From Bacteroidales bacterium (GTDB lineage Bacteria; Bacteroidota; Bacteroidia; Bacteroidales; P3): a stretch of DNA of 32,084 nucleotides. The notes below the pieces were generated by a model. That model made no database searches. It saw only the letters and a program-made list of their open reading frames with translations, and was not told the DNA's origin. A program made the translations under genes and the position numbers. Positions 15,017 through 24,151 of this stretch are shown here, one piece after another (within the stretch, counting starts at the first letter, position 1; each line of letters starts with the position of its first letter). The stretch is taken from assembly GCA_024400495.1 (NCBI GenBank), contig JAKSMR010000031.1:1-32084 (forward strand), written 5' to 3'.

Positions 15017-15778
15017 CTATTCTTCGGTTTCTTCGGCCACGTTTTCTGTGGTCTCGTCGAGGAGGTTGGTGGCTTCCTCCATCTGAGCGGCTTTCTCTCT
15101 GTCGTAGCGTTTCTTGCAGGTCTTGCAGATCTCGCCTTTGCCAGCTTCTTCGGCCTGGCCGATGGAGCCGGTAATGATCTCTTCCTGGGTGGAAGCGTTG
15201 AGATGCTGGCAGTCGCTATAGAGGTGGCATTTGGTGCCGGTAGCTACCCAGAAATAGTCAACGTCGGCGTTGCCGAGTTCCTGCTGCAGCTGCTCCTGGC
15301 TTACGGGGTTGAAGTCGTAGCCGAAAAGACCTCCGATGGCGAGAGCGACAACGGCCACGATGGTGCCTACGGTCTTGGTCTTCTTGTCGAGGTTCTTGTT
15401 GGTCAACAGATAGATGATGACGGGGATGAAGGCGAGGCAGGCCATGATGACGCCGAGGTTGTTGTGGAGCCAGAATTTGGTCTTGTTTGCCTCAGAGGCG
15501 GGGTTGATATGGTTGGCTTTCTTCCAGAGGAGGGAGCCGCAGACGACGAAGATGAGGTCGAGAACGAGGGTGACGATCATTTTGGTCATCATCTCCATGC
15601 CGGCGAACCATTGGAGTTTGCCGCCGAGGAAGCCGAGGCACATGATTTCGAACACGATGGCGAGCACCCAGCACACCCATGCGCCGATGCGCAGGCCGGA
15701 GGCGTTGCCTTCGATTTTTACTTGATTAGCAGCGGCTTTGCGTTCGCCAGCAGCTTTTACGATTTTCTTTTCTGCCAT
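15017..15778 (-). CDS. Four-helix membrane protein with Cys-rich, zinc-ribbon-like tail
   Basis: The protein is 253 residues from the ATG at 15778. The frame stays open to 15961, but that stretch overlaps the predicted promoter and the edge of a repeat array, so it is not used. A basic Lys/Ala-rich N-terminus is followed by four hydrophobic helices (about 31-52, 63-84, 106-126, 137-154). The soluble tail carries GTKCHLYSDCQHL and ICKTCKKR (Cys184, Cys190, His192, Cys218, Cys221). This resembles small domains with a Cys/His pair and a final CxxC that may hold zinc. The end is very acidic. I recognise it only as a conserved type of hypothetical protein; function unknown. It is divergent from the giant adhesin. 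Confidence 0.75.
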   Translation of the reverse strand: MAEKKIVKAAGERKAAANQVKIEGNASGLRIGAWVCWVLAIVFEIMCLGFLGGKLQWFAGMEMMTKMIVTLVLDLIFVVCGSLLWKKANHINPASEANKTKFWLHNNLGVIMACLAFIPVIIYLLTNKNLDKKTKTVGTIVAVVALAIGGLFGYDFNPVSQEQLQQELGNADVDYFWVATGTKCHLYSDCQHLNASTQEEIITGSIGQAEEAGKGEICKTCKKRYDREKAAQMEEATNLLDETTENVAEETEE

Positions 15779-15814
15779 AGTTATATGTGTTTTTTGGGGG
15801 TTATTTTCCGACTG

Positions 15815-15822
15815 CAAAAATA
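15815..15822 (-). promoter_or_regulatory. -7 box of the membrane-protein gene
   Basis: The minus strand reads TATTTTTG, matching TAnnTTTG, 37 nt before the ATG at 15778. No clear -33 TTTG is seen. Confidence 0.55.
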
Positions 15823-15932
15823 GTACCTTTTTATGGAATTGAGGTGGCTTGTGCCGACAATTTAATAACAAGTTGTTGTTAGTAGAGTGGGGGAGGTCGC
15901 CTTTTACGGAAGTTCTTCCTTTGGGTAAAGTC

Positions 15933-16128
15933 GCTGCATCGTGGCAGCATCGTCGTTGCATCCTCGCTGCATCCTCCCACTTATAGGGACTTTAAAGAGA
16001 CGTTAAAGGGAGGTTAAAGGGACTTTTCGGCCTTTAAGTCCCTTTAAAGTCCCTATAAAGTCCCTATAAAGTCCCTTTAACCCCGAGGATGCAGCGAGGA
16101 TGCAGCGAGAGTGCAGCGAGGATGCAAC
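15933..16128. repeat. Symmetric inverted repeat built of four blocks of four 11-bp units
   Basis: Left outer block: four units of the GCTGCATCCTC type at 15933-15976. Left inner block: four units of the TTAAAGGGACT type at 15981-16024. The centre is an 11-nt loop (16025-16035). Right inner block: four AAGTCCCTTTA-type units at 16036-16079. Right outer block: four GAGGATGCAGC-type units at 16085-16128. Right blocks are reverse complements of left blocks, so either strand could fold into a hairpin of about 90 imperfect base pairs. It occupies most of the 551-nt divergent gap (15779-16329), which has no gene, between the promoters of the membrane protein and the adhesin. Confidence 0.9.
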
Positions 16129-16187
16129 CTCCCTGTTCGGACCCAATGTCGGCGGCGGAACGAAAAAAGAACGGATTATTTATTTTA

Positions 16188-16219
16188 TTTATATTATTTA
16201 AAAATTATGCGTACTTTTG
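16188..16219 (+). promoter_or_regulatory. Promoter of the giant adhesin gene
   Basis: The -7 box TACTTTTG (16212-16219) matches consensus. The -33 position has TTTA (16188-16191), one base off TTTG, at a 20-nt spacing. The leader is about 105 nt. The inverted repeat ends 60 nt upstream. Confidence 0.65.
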
Positions 16220-16329
16220 CAAAATATCCAAACGACAAAAATTATGGTTAATAATGCGGCAACCGGCTGTGCGATAAGAGAATAAGAGAGTGCCTGCTGT
16301 CGCAGAAATACATCTAAAAAGCATATTGA

Positions 16330-19300
16330 ATGAAACAGTTCGTCCGAAATACAATCCTCCTGCTGCTGGCCTTGGCCTCTTTTTCGGTCCAGGCGCAGAC
16401 GGTAGGGCAACGGTTCTCCAGGAGCGGTCTTTCGTATAAGATCATCTCGCTCTCCCCACGCAAGGTGGCGTTGGTCCATCCCGGAGGCGGCTCCCATTAC
16501 TCGGGCACGCTCGTCGTTCCCGAGACCGTCACCAACGGCGGCCTCAGCTACACGGTCACCCAGATCGGCGACAGCGCCTTCTACGACTGCTCGGGGCTGC
16601 GCAGCCTCACCCTTCCCGCCACCATCGATACCGTGGGCTTCTATGCCTTCAAAGGCGTGGCGCGTGCCGATACGCTCCACATCGTCTGCCAGGGAGAGTA
16701 TGCTCCTTATATGAGCGAGGATGAGGATGGGCATTTCTTCTGGGGCGACTTCTACAACGAGTCTGACCTCGAGAACTGGACCAACAAGGTCGACGTGCTG
16801 GTGCCTTGTCCGGGTCTGGTCGACTACACCCTTACGGCAGGCTGGGATCTCGTGGTCCACATCGTCGGCGAGAACAGGAACGCCGTCTACTACGACACTA
16901 TCTGCGAGGGCGACGACTATACGCTCCACAACTACAACCTCTCCCATCCCATCACGGGCTACTACGACGGCCGTCCGCCAGAGGGCTGGCGTTGCAGCTA
17001 CATCTCGCGCCTCTATCTTACCGTTCATAGCACGAAGAACTACGACGTCAACTACTACTATTGCGACAGCGACACCTCGCTCCACTACTACCAGGGCTAT
17101 GGGTTCGACACGTCGATAGCCGGCTCGGTAACCTTGGCCCACAACTGCCAGACTACCGAAGGCTGCGACAGTATCACGCGTCTGCGGTTCACCCGCCTCT
17201 CGGCTACCGAGAGCATCTCCAGCGAGGTCTGCCAGGGCTCGCGCTTCAACTTCAGATATCGCGACGAGCTCAGCTTCACCCTCTATGGGCAGCAGACGGG
17301 AATAGCAGACACCACGATCCTCATCCAAAAAATCTTCCGCCCTACCAACAACGAACACAACTTCTACCAGTCGGGCTGCAGCCAGGAGGTTAACGTGTCG
17401 GTGTTCGTGAACCCCGTGCTTAACGACACCATCGTGGACACCATCTGCTCCAACCAGTCCTATGTCTGGGTACACGAAGGCTGGGATGATTTCCTCATGC
17501 CCGACTCGTCGATCGACTTCCGGAGAACGAACCATGTCCAGGTCCGCAACACCACAGGCTTGTATGGCGACACCCTTTTTACCGACAAGCATTGTATGAA
17601 CTACCAGTACCTCGACCTGCTGGTAAATCCCACCAGCTCCACGGTTCTCTACGACACGATCTGCGGCTATGAGAGTCTCCTCTTCGACGGCATCTCGCTC
17701 TCAGACACGGGCGTCTACGATGCTATGTATTATAACCGGTTCGGCTGCGACAGCCTGGTGACCTTGAACCTCCAGGTCTGGCCCTCCTATACCGCCGGCT
17801 TGGATAGGGAAGAGAGCGTGATCTACCATTCCGACTTCAACAACGTCTCCGACCTCGCCGCCTGGACCGTGAGCAACACCTCGGGCGTCAATGCCTTCAG
17901 GGTACGCGACGGAGCCTTGCGCGTGACCTCCAGCACCAGCACCAACAACTACTCGACCTCCAGCACCAGCCGTTCGCAAGCGTCGCTCTCCTACAACACA
18001 GGCACCTTCGACAGCATAGAGGTCACGTTCCCCTATCAAGTCAAAGGCGAGAATGGCTATGACTATCTTGACATTTCTCATCCAGGAGCCACTATCTCGA
18101 GAATCTCAAGAACCACCGGCGTGTTCTATTACAAATTTCAGAACACCACTCCCAACACCACCAGAACCCTCAGCCTTTCGTGGACCAACGACGGCTCGAT
18201 AGGAGAAAATCCGGGCCTCGTTATCGACTATGTGACCGTTAAGGGCATCAACGCCTCCGGAGCATCCAATCCACACGACCATGCCTTCACCTCCGCCGAT
18301 GTCGATCTCTGCCAGGGACAGACCTATGTGCTCTCCAACGGCAGCTATGGCCTCTCGGGCATCTATTACGACACCTTGGCTACGGCGAAAGGCGGCTGCG
18401 ACAGCATCTTCCAGCTCAACCTCACGGTCCATCAGCCCTACGACATCACTATCGACACGTCGGTCTGCGAAGGCATAACCGTAGACTTCGGCGCAGGAAG
18501 CTACAACACGACACAGATACATGTCGACTCGCTCCTCGACGCTTTCGGCTGCGATAGCGTCATGCGTCTCGACCTCACGGTCTTTCCCAAGAAACGAACC
18601 GTAGTGACCGATACGGTAAGAGGCGACGAACCCTATGTCTTCAACGGCCGCTCCTACTCCGTGTCTGCCGTCGATTCGTTTCTCTTCCACACCTATCATT
18701 ACTGCGATAGCGTTGTGGTGCTCAACCTCACCATCTTCCCCTCCGTCACGACACACGTCTACGCCTCCATCTGCCAGAACGGCTACTATACCGACCACGG
18801 CTTCAACACAAACCAGGCTGGCGTGCATCGCAGGCTTCTGCAGACCGTCAACGGCGCCGACAGCGTTGTTGTGCTGCATCTTACCGTCAACCCCATCTAT
18901 AGCGACACCACCTTCAGGGTTCTTTGTGCCGGACAGTCCACTATCTTCGGCGGAAACCCGTACTCCACAACCGGAGTCTATGTCGACAGCCTCCACAGCC
19001 GCTATGGCTGCGATAGTGTCAAAACCCTCAGCCTTACCGTCTATCCCACCTTCGACACTACCGTCTACGACACCCTTAGGAACAGCGGCTCCTACTATTT
19101 CCATGGAACCTCATGCACTACGACAGGAGTCTATAACAAAACACTCCGCTCTATCCACGGCTGCGATAGCGTGGTGCGTCTCAACCTCCAGATCTACCGT
19201 CCTGTCTCAACCGCTCTCAATGCAGAGATCTGCCAAGGTGAGAGTCTGGATATCGACAATTTCCACGGCCTTACCACATCGGGAGTCTATGTCGATTCGT

Positions 19301-22300
19301 TGAAGACAATCCATCGCGCCGATAGTATCGTCACGCTCACCCTCGTCGTCCATCCCACCTATAACGACACCTTGGTCGAGTCGATATGCCAGCGCACCTC
19401 TTTCTCTTTCGACGGCCTCTCCCTCACCACCTCCTGTGTCGTTACCGACAGCGCCCAGAGCCGTTATATGTGCGATAGCGTAGTGACTCTTAGACTTACC
19501 GTCCATCCCGTTTACGAAAGCACCACCAACGATACCGTTTGGGGCGACGACCCCTACATCTTCTTCGGGGCTTCCTTGACTCAGAGTGGGCTCTATACCG
19601 ACACCTTGCCCACCCTACAAGGCTGCGACAGCATCTTCCATCTCAACCTCCAGATCTACAACAACGCCTACACCACGTTCTTCGATACCATCTGCCAGGG
19701 AGACACCTACAACAGCCACGGCTTCGTCCTCAACCGCTCCGGTATCTACGTCGACAGCTTGCACACGATCTACGGCGCCGACAGCATCGTGACGGTAAAC
19801 CTTCACGTCAATCCCGTCTATGCCGACACCTTGGTGCAGCGCATCTGCCAACGTACAGCCTACACCCAGTTCTATGGTTTCGTCCTCACCACCACGGGTT
19901 ATACCACCTATAGCGACCATACCTATCGTGGCTGCGACAGCATCGTCACGCTCCATCTTATCGTCGACTCTGTATATGAAAGAACGCTCTCCGATACTGT
20001 AAGAGGCGACGACCCCTATACCTTCTTCGGGGCTTCCCTGACTCAGAGCGGTCTCTATACCGACACTCTTCCCACCATGCAAGGTTGCGACAGCATCTTC
20101 CATCTCAACCTTCAGATCTACAACAACGCCTACACCACGTTCTTCGATACCATCTGTCAAGGAGACACCTATAACGACAACGGCTTTGTCCTCACCAGCC
20201 CCGGCATCTACGTCGATAGCTTGCACACGGCCTATGGCGCCGACAGCATCGTGACGGTAAACCTTCACGTCAACCCCGTCTATGCCGACACCTTGGTGCA
20301 GCACATCTGCCAACGTACAGCCTATACCCAGTTCTATGACTTCGTCCTCACCACCACGGGATATACCACCTACAACGACCATACCTATCGAGGCTGCGAC
20401 AGCATCGTCACGCTTCACCTTGTCGTTGACTCGGTATATGAAACAACGCTTTATGATACTGTACGTGGCGATGATCCCTACGATTTCCATGGTGTCATGC
20501 TCTCGCAAACGGGACTCTATACCGACACGTTGCCCACCATTGCCGGTTGCGACAGCATCTTCCATCTCAATCTAAAGATCTATAACACCACCACCACTCG
20601 TATCCGCGACACCATCTGCAACGGACAGGTCTATAGCCAGAATGGCTTCGTCGCATCCGTGGCAGGCGAATATCGCGATACGTTGCTGACCTATGGCGGC
20701 GCCGACAGTATCGTCGTCCTCAACCTTTGGGTTAATCCTTTCTATGACGACACAATAGTACAACATATCTGTCAAAGGACAGCCTATACAGATTTTGGAA
20801 GCCATATCCTCACAACGACAGGCTTCACCACAGACAGTCTGCATACTTACCGTATGTGCGATAGCGTGACATCGCTCCATCTTATCGTGGATTCTGTATA
20901 CGAAGTGCCCGTCTTCGATACTTTGAGGGGTGAGGAGGATTATGATTTCCTCGGAACCATGCTCTCCTCTACAGGAACCTATGTCGACACCCTGCCTACT
21001 ATTGCCGGATGCGATAGTATCATTCATCTGAACCTTAAGGTCTATAGAAACTCTATCACCCGTATCTATGACACCATCTGCGACGGACAGACCTACAACA
21101 AGAATGGTTTCGTAGAGACTCTGCCGGGTATCTATTATGACACCTTGCCCAACTACGGAGATGCCGATAGCGTGGTCATCCTTACGCTAACGGTTAATAG
21201 CGTCTATTATGTTGAGGTCTACGACACCACATGCGCCAACAGACCATACAGCCACCACGGCTTCTCCTACAGCCTGGCAGGAACCTATACCGACACTTTG
21301 CCGACCATCCACTCTTGCGATAGCGTCGTGTCGCTCATCCTCCATGTGCAGCCGATCTATAACGACACCCTTCGTGCTGAGATCTGCGACAACCAGACCT
21401 TCTCGTACCGCAGTCACGAGGATCTTGCCGATGCTGGCGTTTATCGAGATTTTATGCAGACTCACGCGGGTTGCGACAGCACCTTCGTCCTGCTTCTTAC
21501 CGTTCATCCTACGTACGACATCTCCTTTGTCGACAGTTTGCTGACCACAGAGAACTACACCTTTGGAACGCACACGCTCTATGATCCGGGTTACTATACA
21601 GACAGTCTCGTCTCTCAGTATTCGTGCGATAGCGTGATGCGTCTCAACCTTATCCACTACTACCTCCATACCACCCGTCTGCACGACACGATCTGTGATG
21701 GCGACTCGCTCTTCTTCAATAATAATTATTGTCGTAGAGATAGCGTTTATACCGACACGCTTCTTGCAACCGACGGAATGGACAGCCTGGTGGTTCTTTT
21801 CCTTCATGTCAACCCAGTCTATAACGACACGCTATACGATACTATCATCTTCTCTAACTACTACCTCTTTGGAGAAGATACGCTCCGTACGGAAGGTCTT
21901 TACACACACTATCTCACTACCACTCGAGGCTGCGACAGTATCGTGAACCTCGACCTCTATGTGATATATGTAAGAAATCTCGACACTACGTTGTGTGCCG
22001 ATCAGTTGCCTTTGACGTGGATGGGAGTGACGTTTGAGAATCCTCGGGAGAAGCGCACGGTTGTCCTTCGCGACACGTCGTTGCTCTGGGATCCGGTCTC
22101 CGACCATATCATGCTCTTCCCCATCGAAGTTACGGTACGTCCTAATCCCGAGCTGACAATCATAGAGAATGTCGTGGAAAACCAGCTGCCGCATGTCTTC
22201 CGAGGCTATGTCTTCTACGATAATGTAGAGCGCGATACCATTATCCTTCCGTCGGAAACAGATTGCGACACAACCGCCTACTATACGCTCCATTATTTCC

Positions 22301-23805
22301 CCAATGTGTTTGCTGATGCAGATACAACCATCTGCTATGGACAGCTGCCGTTTGTGTGGAATGGCGTCACCTTTACGGCTCCTGAAGGGGTGAGGGAACT
22401 TGTTCAGACTGCCGTTTTGTCGAGCTATACTGGCGCCGACAGTACTGTTACCATGTATGTTCATGTGAAGCAGAACAGCTATATGAGCCGACATGACACC
22501 ATCGTCGAGAACCAGTTGCCCTATAGCCTCCATGGTAACGTCTATTTCCACGCTACGAATATCGATACTATCGTCCTTTCTAATGCCGTAGGATGCGATA
22601 GCGTGCTCTATTTCAGGCTTCATGTATGGCAGAATACTACCGTTCAGCTCGATAGCACTTTGTGCGACTATCTCCTGCCTTTGAACTGGAATGGTGTGAA
22701 CTTCAACGATAACGGGACCGACCATCTCTGCGACACATCTTACTTCTACAACTACCATGGTGCCGATAGCTTGCTGATTATGCGTGTCCATGTGTTGCGT
22801 TGCTCTAAGCACATCTTCGACACTACGCTCTGCTCCGATCAGTTGCCGATGAGATGGTATGGCAGGACTTTTGACGTGCCGCAGGAGATGCCTTGCATCA
22901 TCAAGGACTCGCTCTTCTATCTTACCGACGAAGGTGCTGACAGCATCATCATTCTCCGGTTGCGCGTCAATGAGGCTTTCGACAGAACCCTCTACGATAC
23001 AACGTGTACCAACCACCCGTATCTCTTCCTGGGTCAGAGCTATAATGCCAGCACCCGACTTCATGCCGACCTCACCACGACAGCAGGTTGCGACAGTATC
23101 GTAACGGTTAATCTTACCGTCAATCCTGTCCAGTATTCGATGACCGAGGCTGTTGTGTGCCAAGGTGAGCCTTTCAGCTGGATTGACGGTCATATCTACT
23201 ACGATACGGTCTTTGGCATTTCCCATACCCTCGAGACCTATCTCGGATGCGATAGCGTGGTTTATCTCAACCTTATGTCGGGCGAGAGGGCAGAACCGCA
23301 GATCTCGTCGTCGCATTCTTACGTACCAGCGGACAAGAATGTTGTCCATCTGCGTAATGTCTCGCATCATGCCGTCTCCTTCCAATGGATCTTTCCGGAT
23401 AGTGTAAGTACGCGATATGCTGTTGATTATGAATATCCTGTCGATTACGATAGCGTTCCAATCTACCTTGCTGCGGTATCTAAGGATGGATGCCACGATA
23501 CGGCTTCAATCATGCTCTATCTCGATAGGGATTTCCTCTGGACTCCGAATGTCTTCTGCCCCACCTGCCTGGACAACAATCACTTCTCTGTCTCCGCTCA
23601 TGGCATGAAGACTGTCAAGGTGACAATCTTCAACCGAGAAGGTCAGAAGGTACACCAATACGAAGGCCGCGACGGCTATTGGGACGGAACCTATCAGGGA
23701 AAAGTCTGCCCGCAAGGAACCTATACCTATCATGTCGAATACACGACTGAATACTATAGCAACAACAAACGGCAGAAGATCGGTACCGTCACGTTGATCA
23801 GATAG
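16330..23805 (+). CDS. Giant repeat adhesin with LRR-like N-terminus and type B type IX sorting domain
   Basis: A 2491-residue surface protein. A signal peptide (cut near QAQ, residue 23) is followed by a short BspA-like leucine-rich stretch (about 68-110; GDSAFYDCSGLRSLTLP). Then come roughly 51-residue repeats of the form ICxGxxY...GxYxDSLxTxxGCDSIVxLNLxVxP, common in Bacteroidota surface proteins. A different, Ser/Thr-rich, probably jelly-roll domain interrupts them at about 494-647. From about 765 to 1688 the repeats form a 154-residue higher-order unit present six times. Later repeats are longer and diverged (LPxxWNGVxF type). A PKD-like domain (about 2319-2399) and a CHU_C/gliding-motility C-terminal domain (about 2401-2491; TPNVF, FNREGQKV, GTYTYHVEY) end the protein, marking type IX export. 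A role in adhesion or in an extended surface fibre is inferred. It has its own promoter and terminator. Confidence 0.9.
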   Translation: MKQFVRNTILLLLALASFSVQAQTVGQRFSRSGLSYKIISLSPRKVALVHPGGGSHYSGTLVVPETVTNGGLSYTVTQIGDSAFYDCSGLRSLTLPATIDTVGFYAFKGVARADTLHIVCQGEYAPYMSEDEDGHFFWGDFYNESDLENWTNKVDVLVPCPGLVDYTLTAGWDLVVHIVGENRNAVYYDTICEGDDYTLHNYNLSHPITGYYDGRPPEGWRCSYISRLYLTVHSTKNYDVNYYYCDSDTSLHYYQGYGFDTSIAGSVTLAHNCQTTEGCDSITRLRFTRLSATESISSEVCQGSRFNFRYRDELSFTLYGQQTGIADTTILIQKIFRPTNNEHNFYQSGCSQEVNVSVFVNPVLNDTIVDTICSNQSYVWVHEGWDDFLMPDSSIDFRRTNHVQVRNTTGLYGDTLFTDKHCMNYQYLDLLVNPTSSTVLYDTICGYESLLFDGISLSDTGVYDAMYYNRFGCDSLVTLNLQVWPSYTAGLDREESVIYHSDFNNVSDLAAWTVSNTSGVNAFRVRDGALRVTSSTSTNNYSTSSTSRSQASLSYNTGTFDSIEVTFPYQVKGENGYDYLDISHPGATISRISRTTGVFYYKFQNTTPNTTRTLSLSWTNDGSIGENPGLVIDYVTVKGINASGASNPHDHAFTSADVDLCQGQTYVLSNGSYGLSGIYYDTLATAKGGCDSIFQLNLTVHQPYDITIDTSVCEGITVDFGAGSYNTTQIHVDSLLDAFGCDSVMRLDLTVFPKKRTVVTDTVRGDEPYVFNGRSYSVSAVDSFLFHTYHYCDSVVVLNLTIFPSVTTHVYASICQNGYYTDHGFNTNQAGVHRRLLQTVNGADSVVVLHLTVNPIYSDTTFRVLCAGQSTIFGGNPYSTTGVYVDSLHSRYGCDSVKTLSLTVYPTFDTTVYDTLRNSGSYYFHGTSCTTTGVYNKTLRSIHGCDSVVRLNLQIYRPVSTALNAEICQGESLDIDNFHGLTTSGVYVDSLKTIHRADSIVTLTLVVHPTYNDTLVESICQRTSFSFDGLSLTTSCVVTDSAQSRYMCDSVVTLRLTVHPVYESTTNDTVWGDDPYIFFGASLTQSGLYTDTLPTLQGCDSIFHLNLQIYNNAYTTFFDTICQGDTYNSHGFVLNRSGIYVDSLHTIYGADSIVTVNLHVNPVYADTLVQRICQRTAYTQFYGFVLTTTGYTTYSDHTYRGCDSIVTLHLIVDSVYERTLSDTVRGDDPYTFFGASLTQSGLYTDTLPTMQGCDSIFHLNLQIYNNAYTTFFDTICQGDTYNDNGFVLTSPGIYVDSLHTAYGADSIVTVNLHVNPVYADTLVQHICQRTAYTQFYDFVLTTTGYTTYNDHTYRGCDSIVTLHLVVDSVYETTLYDTVRGDDPYDFHGVMLSQTGLYTDTLPTIAGCDSIFHLNLKIYNTTTTRIRDTICNGQVYSQNGFVASVAGEYRDTLLTYGGADSIVVLNLWVNPFYDDTIVQHICQRTAYTDFGSHILTTTGFTTDSLHTYRMCDSVTSLHLIVDSVYEVPVFDTLRGEEDYDFLGTMLSSTGTYVDTLPTIAGCDSIIHLNLKVYRNSITRIYDTICDGQTYNKNGFVETLPGIYYDTLPNYGDADSVVILTLTVNSVYYVEVYDTTCANRPYSHHGFSYSLAGTYTDTLPTIHSCDSVVSLILHVQPIYNDTLRAEICDNQTFSYRSHEDLADAGVYRDFMQTHAGCDSTFVLLLTVHPTYDISFVDSLLTTENYTFGTHTLYDPGYYTDSLVSQYSCDSVMRLNLIHYYLHTTRLHDTICDGDSLFFNNNYCRRDSVYTDTLLATDGMDSLVVLFLHVNPVYNDTLYDTIIFSNYYLFGEDTLRTEGLYTHYLTTTRGCDSIVNLDLYVIYVRNLDTTLCADQLPLTWMGVTFENPREKRTVVLRDTSLLWDPVSDHIMLFPIEVTVRPNPELTIIENVVENQLPHVFRGYVFYDNVERDTIILPSETDCDTTAYYTLHYFPNVFADADTTICYGQLPFVWNGVTFTAPEGVRELVQTAVLSSYTGADSTVTMYVHVKQNSYMSRHDTIVENQLPYSLHGNVYFHATNIDTIVLSNAVGCDSVLYFRLHVWQNTTVQLDSTLCDYLLPLNWNGVNFNDNGTDHLCDTSYFYNYHGADSLLIMRVHVLRCSKHIFDTTLCSDQLPMRWYGRTFDVPQEMPCIIKDSLFYLTDEGADSIIILRLRVNEAFDRTLYDTTCTNHPYLFLGQSYNASTRLHADLTTTAGCDSIVTVNLTVNPVQYSMTEAVVCQGEPFSWIDGHIYYDTVFGISHTLETYLGCDSVVYLNLMSGERAEPQISSSHSYVPADKNVVHLRNVSHHAVSFQWIFPDSVSTRYAVDYEYPVDYDSVPIYLAAVSKDGCHDTASIMLYLDRDFLWTPNVFCPTCLDNNHFSVSAHGMKTVKVTIFNREGQKVHQYEGRDGYWDGTYQGKVCPQGTYTYHVEYTTEYYSNNKRQKIGTVTLIR
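18622..21390 (+). repeat. Six-copy higher-order repeat inside the adhesin gene
   Basis: Equivalent codons start copies at 18622, 19081, 19543, 20005, 20467 and 20929. The spacing is 459 nt once, then exactly 462 nt (154 codons) four times. Each copy holds three subunits of about 51 residues. Copies from 19543 and 20005 are nearly identical in DNA sequence, which suggests a recent duplication; the outer copies are more diverged. Confidence 0.9.
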
Positions 23806-23830
23806 TTGCTGCTGTTTGGAAATAACAGCC

Positions 23831-23868
23831 AACGGGCAGATTCCAAGGACGGAACTGCCCGTTGTTTC
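23831..23868 (+). terminator. Terminator of the adhesin gene
   Basis: AACGGGCAG (23831-23839) pairs with CTGCCCGTT (23855-23863), and TTCC with GGAA inside around a 6-nt loop. GTTTCTG follows. It is 25 nt after the stop. Confidence 0.8.
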
Positions 23869-23885
23869 TGTCTGCACAATAGCTT

Positions 23886-24017
23886 GCCTCTATCTAGAGC
23901 CTATATAGGCACTATGTAGCGTCGCATTAGCCATAGTCTAGGCGGTAGAATTTGGGACGCTAGGGGCTCTTTGGTGGCTCCTTAATGGCTCTTTGATGGC
24001 TGGCTAGCCTCTTTTGA
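23886..24017. repeat. Degenerate 11-bp tandem array, about twelve units
   Basis: Starting at 23886, successive 11-nt units mostly end in CTA, ATA, GTA or TTA. Examples are GAGCCTATATA (23897), GGCACTATGTA (23908), GCCATAGTCTA (23930), GTGGCTCCTTA (23974) and ATGGCTCTTTG (23985). The unit drifts but the register holds for about 132 bp. It lies in the 515-nt gap (23806-24320) that also has a terminator and a promoter but no gene I can support. Confidence 0.75.
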
Positions 24018-24120
24018 GATGTGAGAGAAGAATGTGTGTCGGGTGGTTGAAGGATCGGCCTTGTTTCTTGCTGTAAAAGAGGTTTTTGCATATCCTGTTG
24101 ATAAGTTTTTCGCCAACGCG

Positions 24121-24151
24121 TTTGAAAATACGAAAAATAGTGTTATCTTTG
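24121..24151 (+). promoter_or_regulatory. Promoter of the sensory hydrogenase locus
   Basis: TTTG (24121-24124) and TATCTTTG (24144-24151) are spaced by 19 nt, a full Bacteroidota consensus. Transcription should start near 24158, leaving a long leader of about 160 nt that holds no convincing ORF. Confidence 0.85.

Noticed and set aside
15779-15961. N-terminal extension of the four-helix membrane protein
   Set aside because: It runs through the predicted promoter and into the repeat array and has no membrane-protein or conserved character.
15933-16128. CRISPR array
   Set aside because: Units are 11 bp, directly adjacent and without spacers, and no cas genes are present.
21832-23496. Open frame of 554 codons on the minus strand inside the adhesin gene, and similar ones at 16198-17592 and 18106-19104
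   Set aside because: They follow from the repetitive, biased sequence of the adhesin and show no domain or start context of their own.
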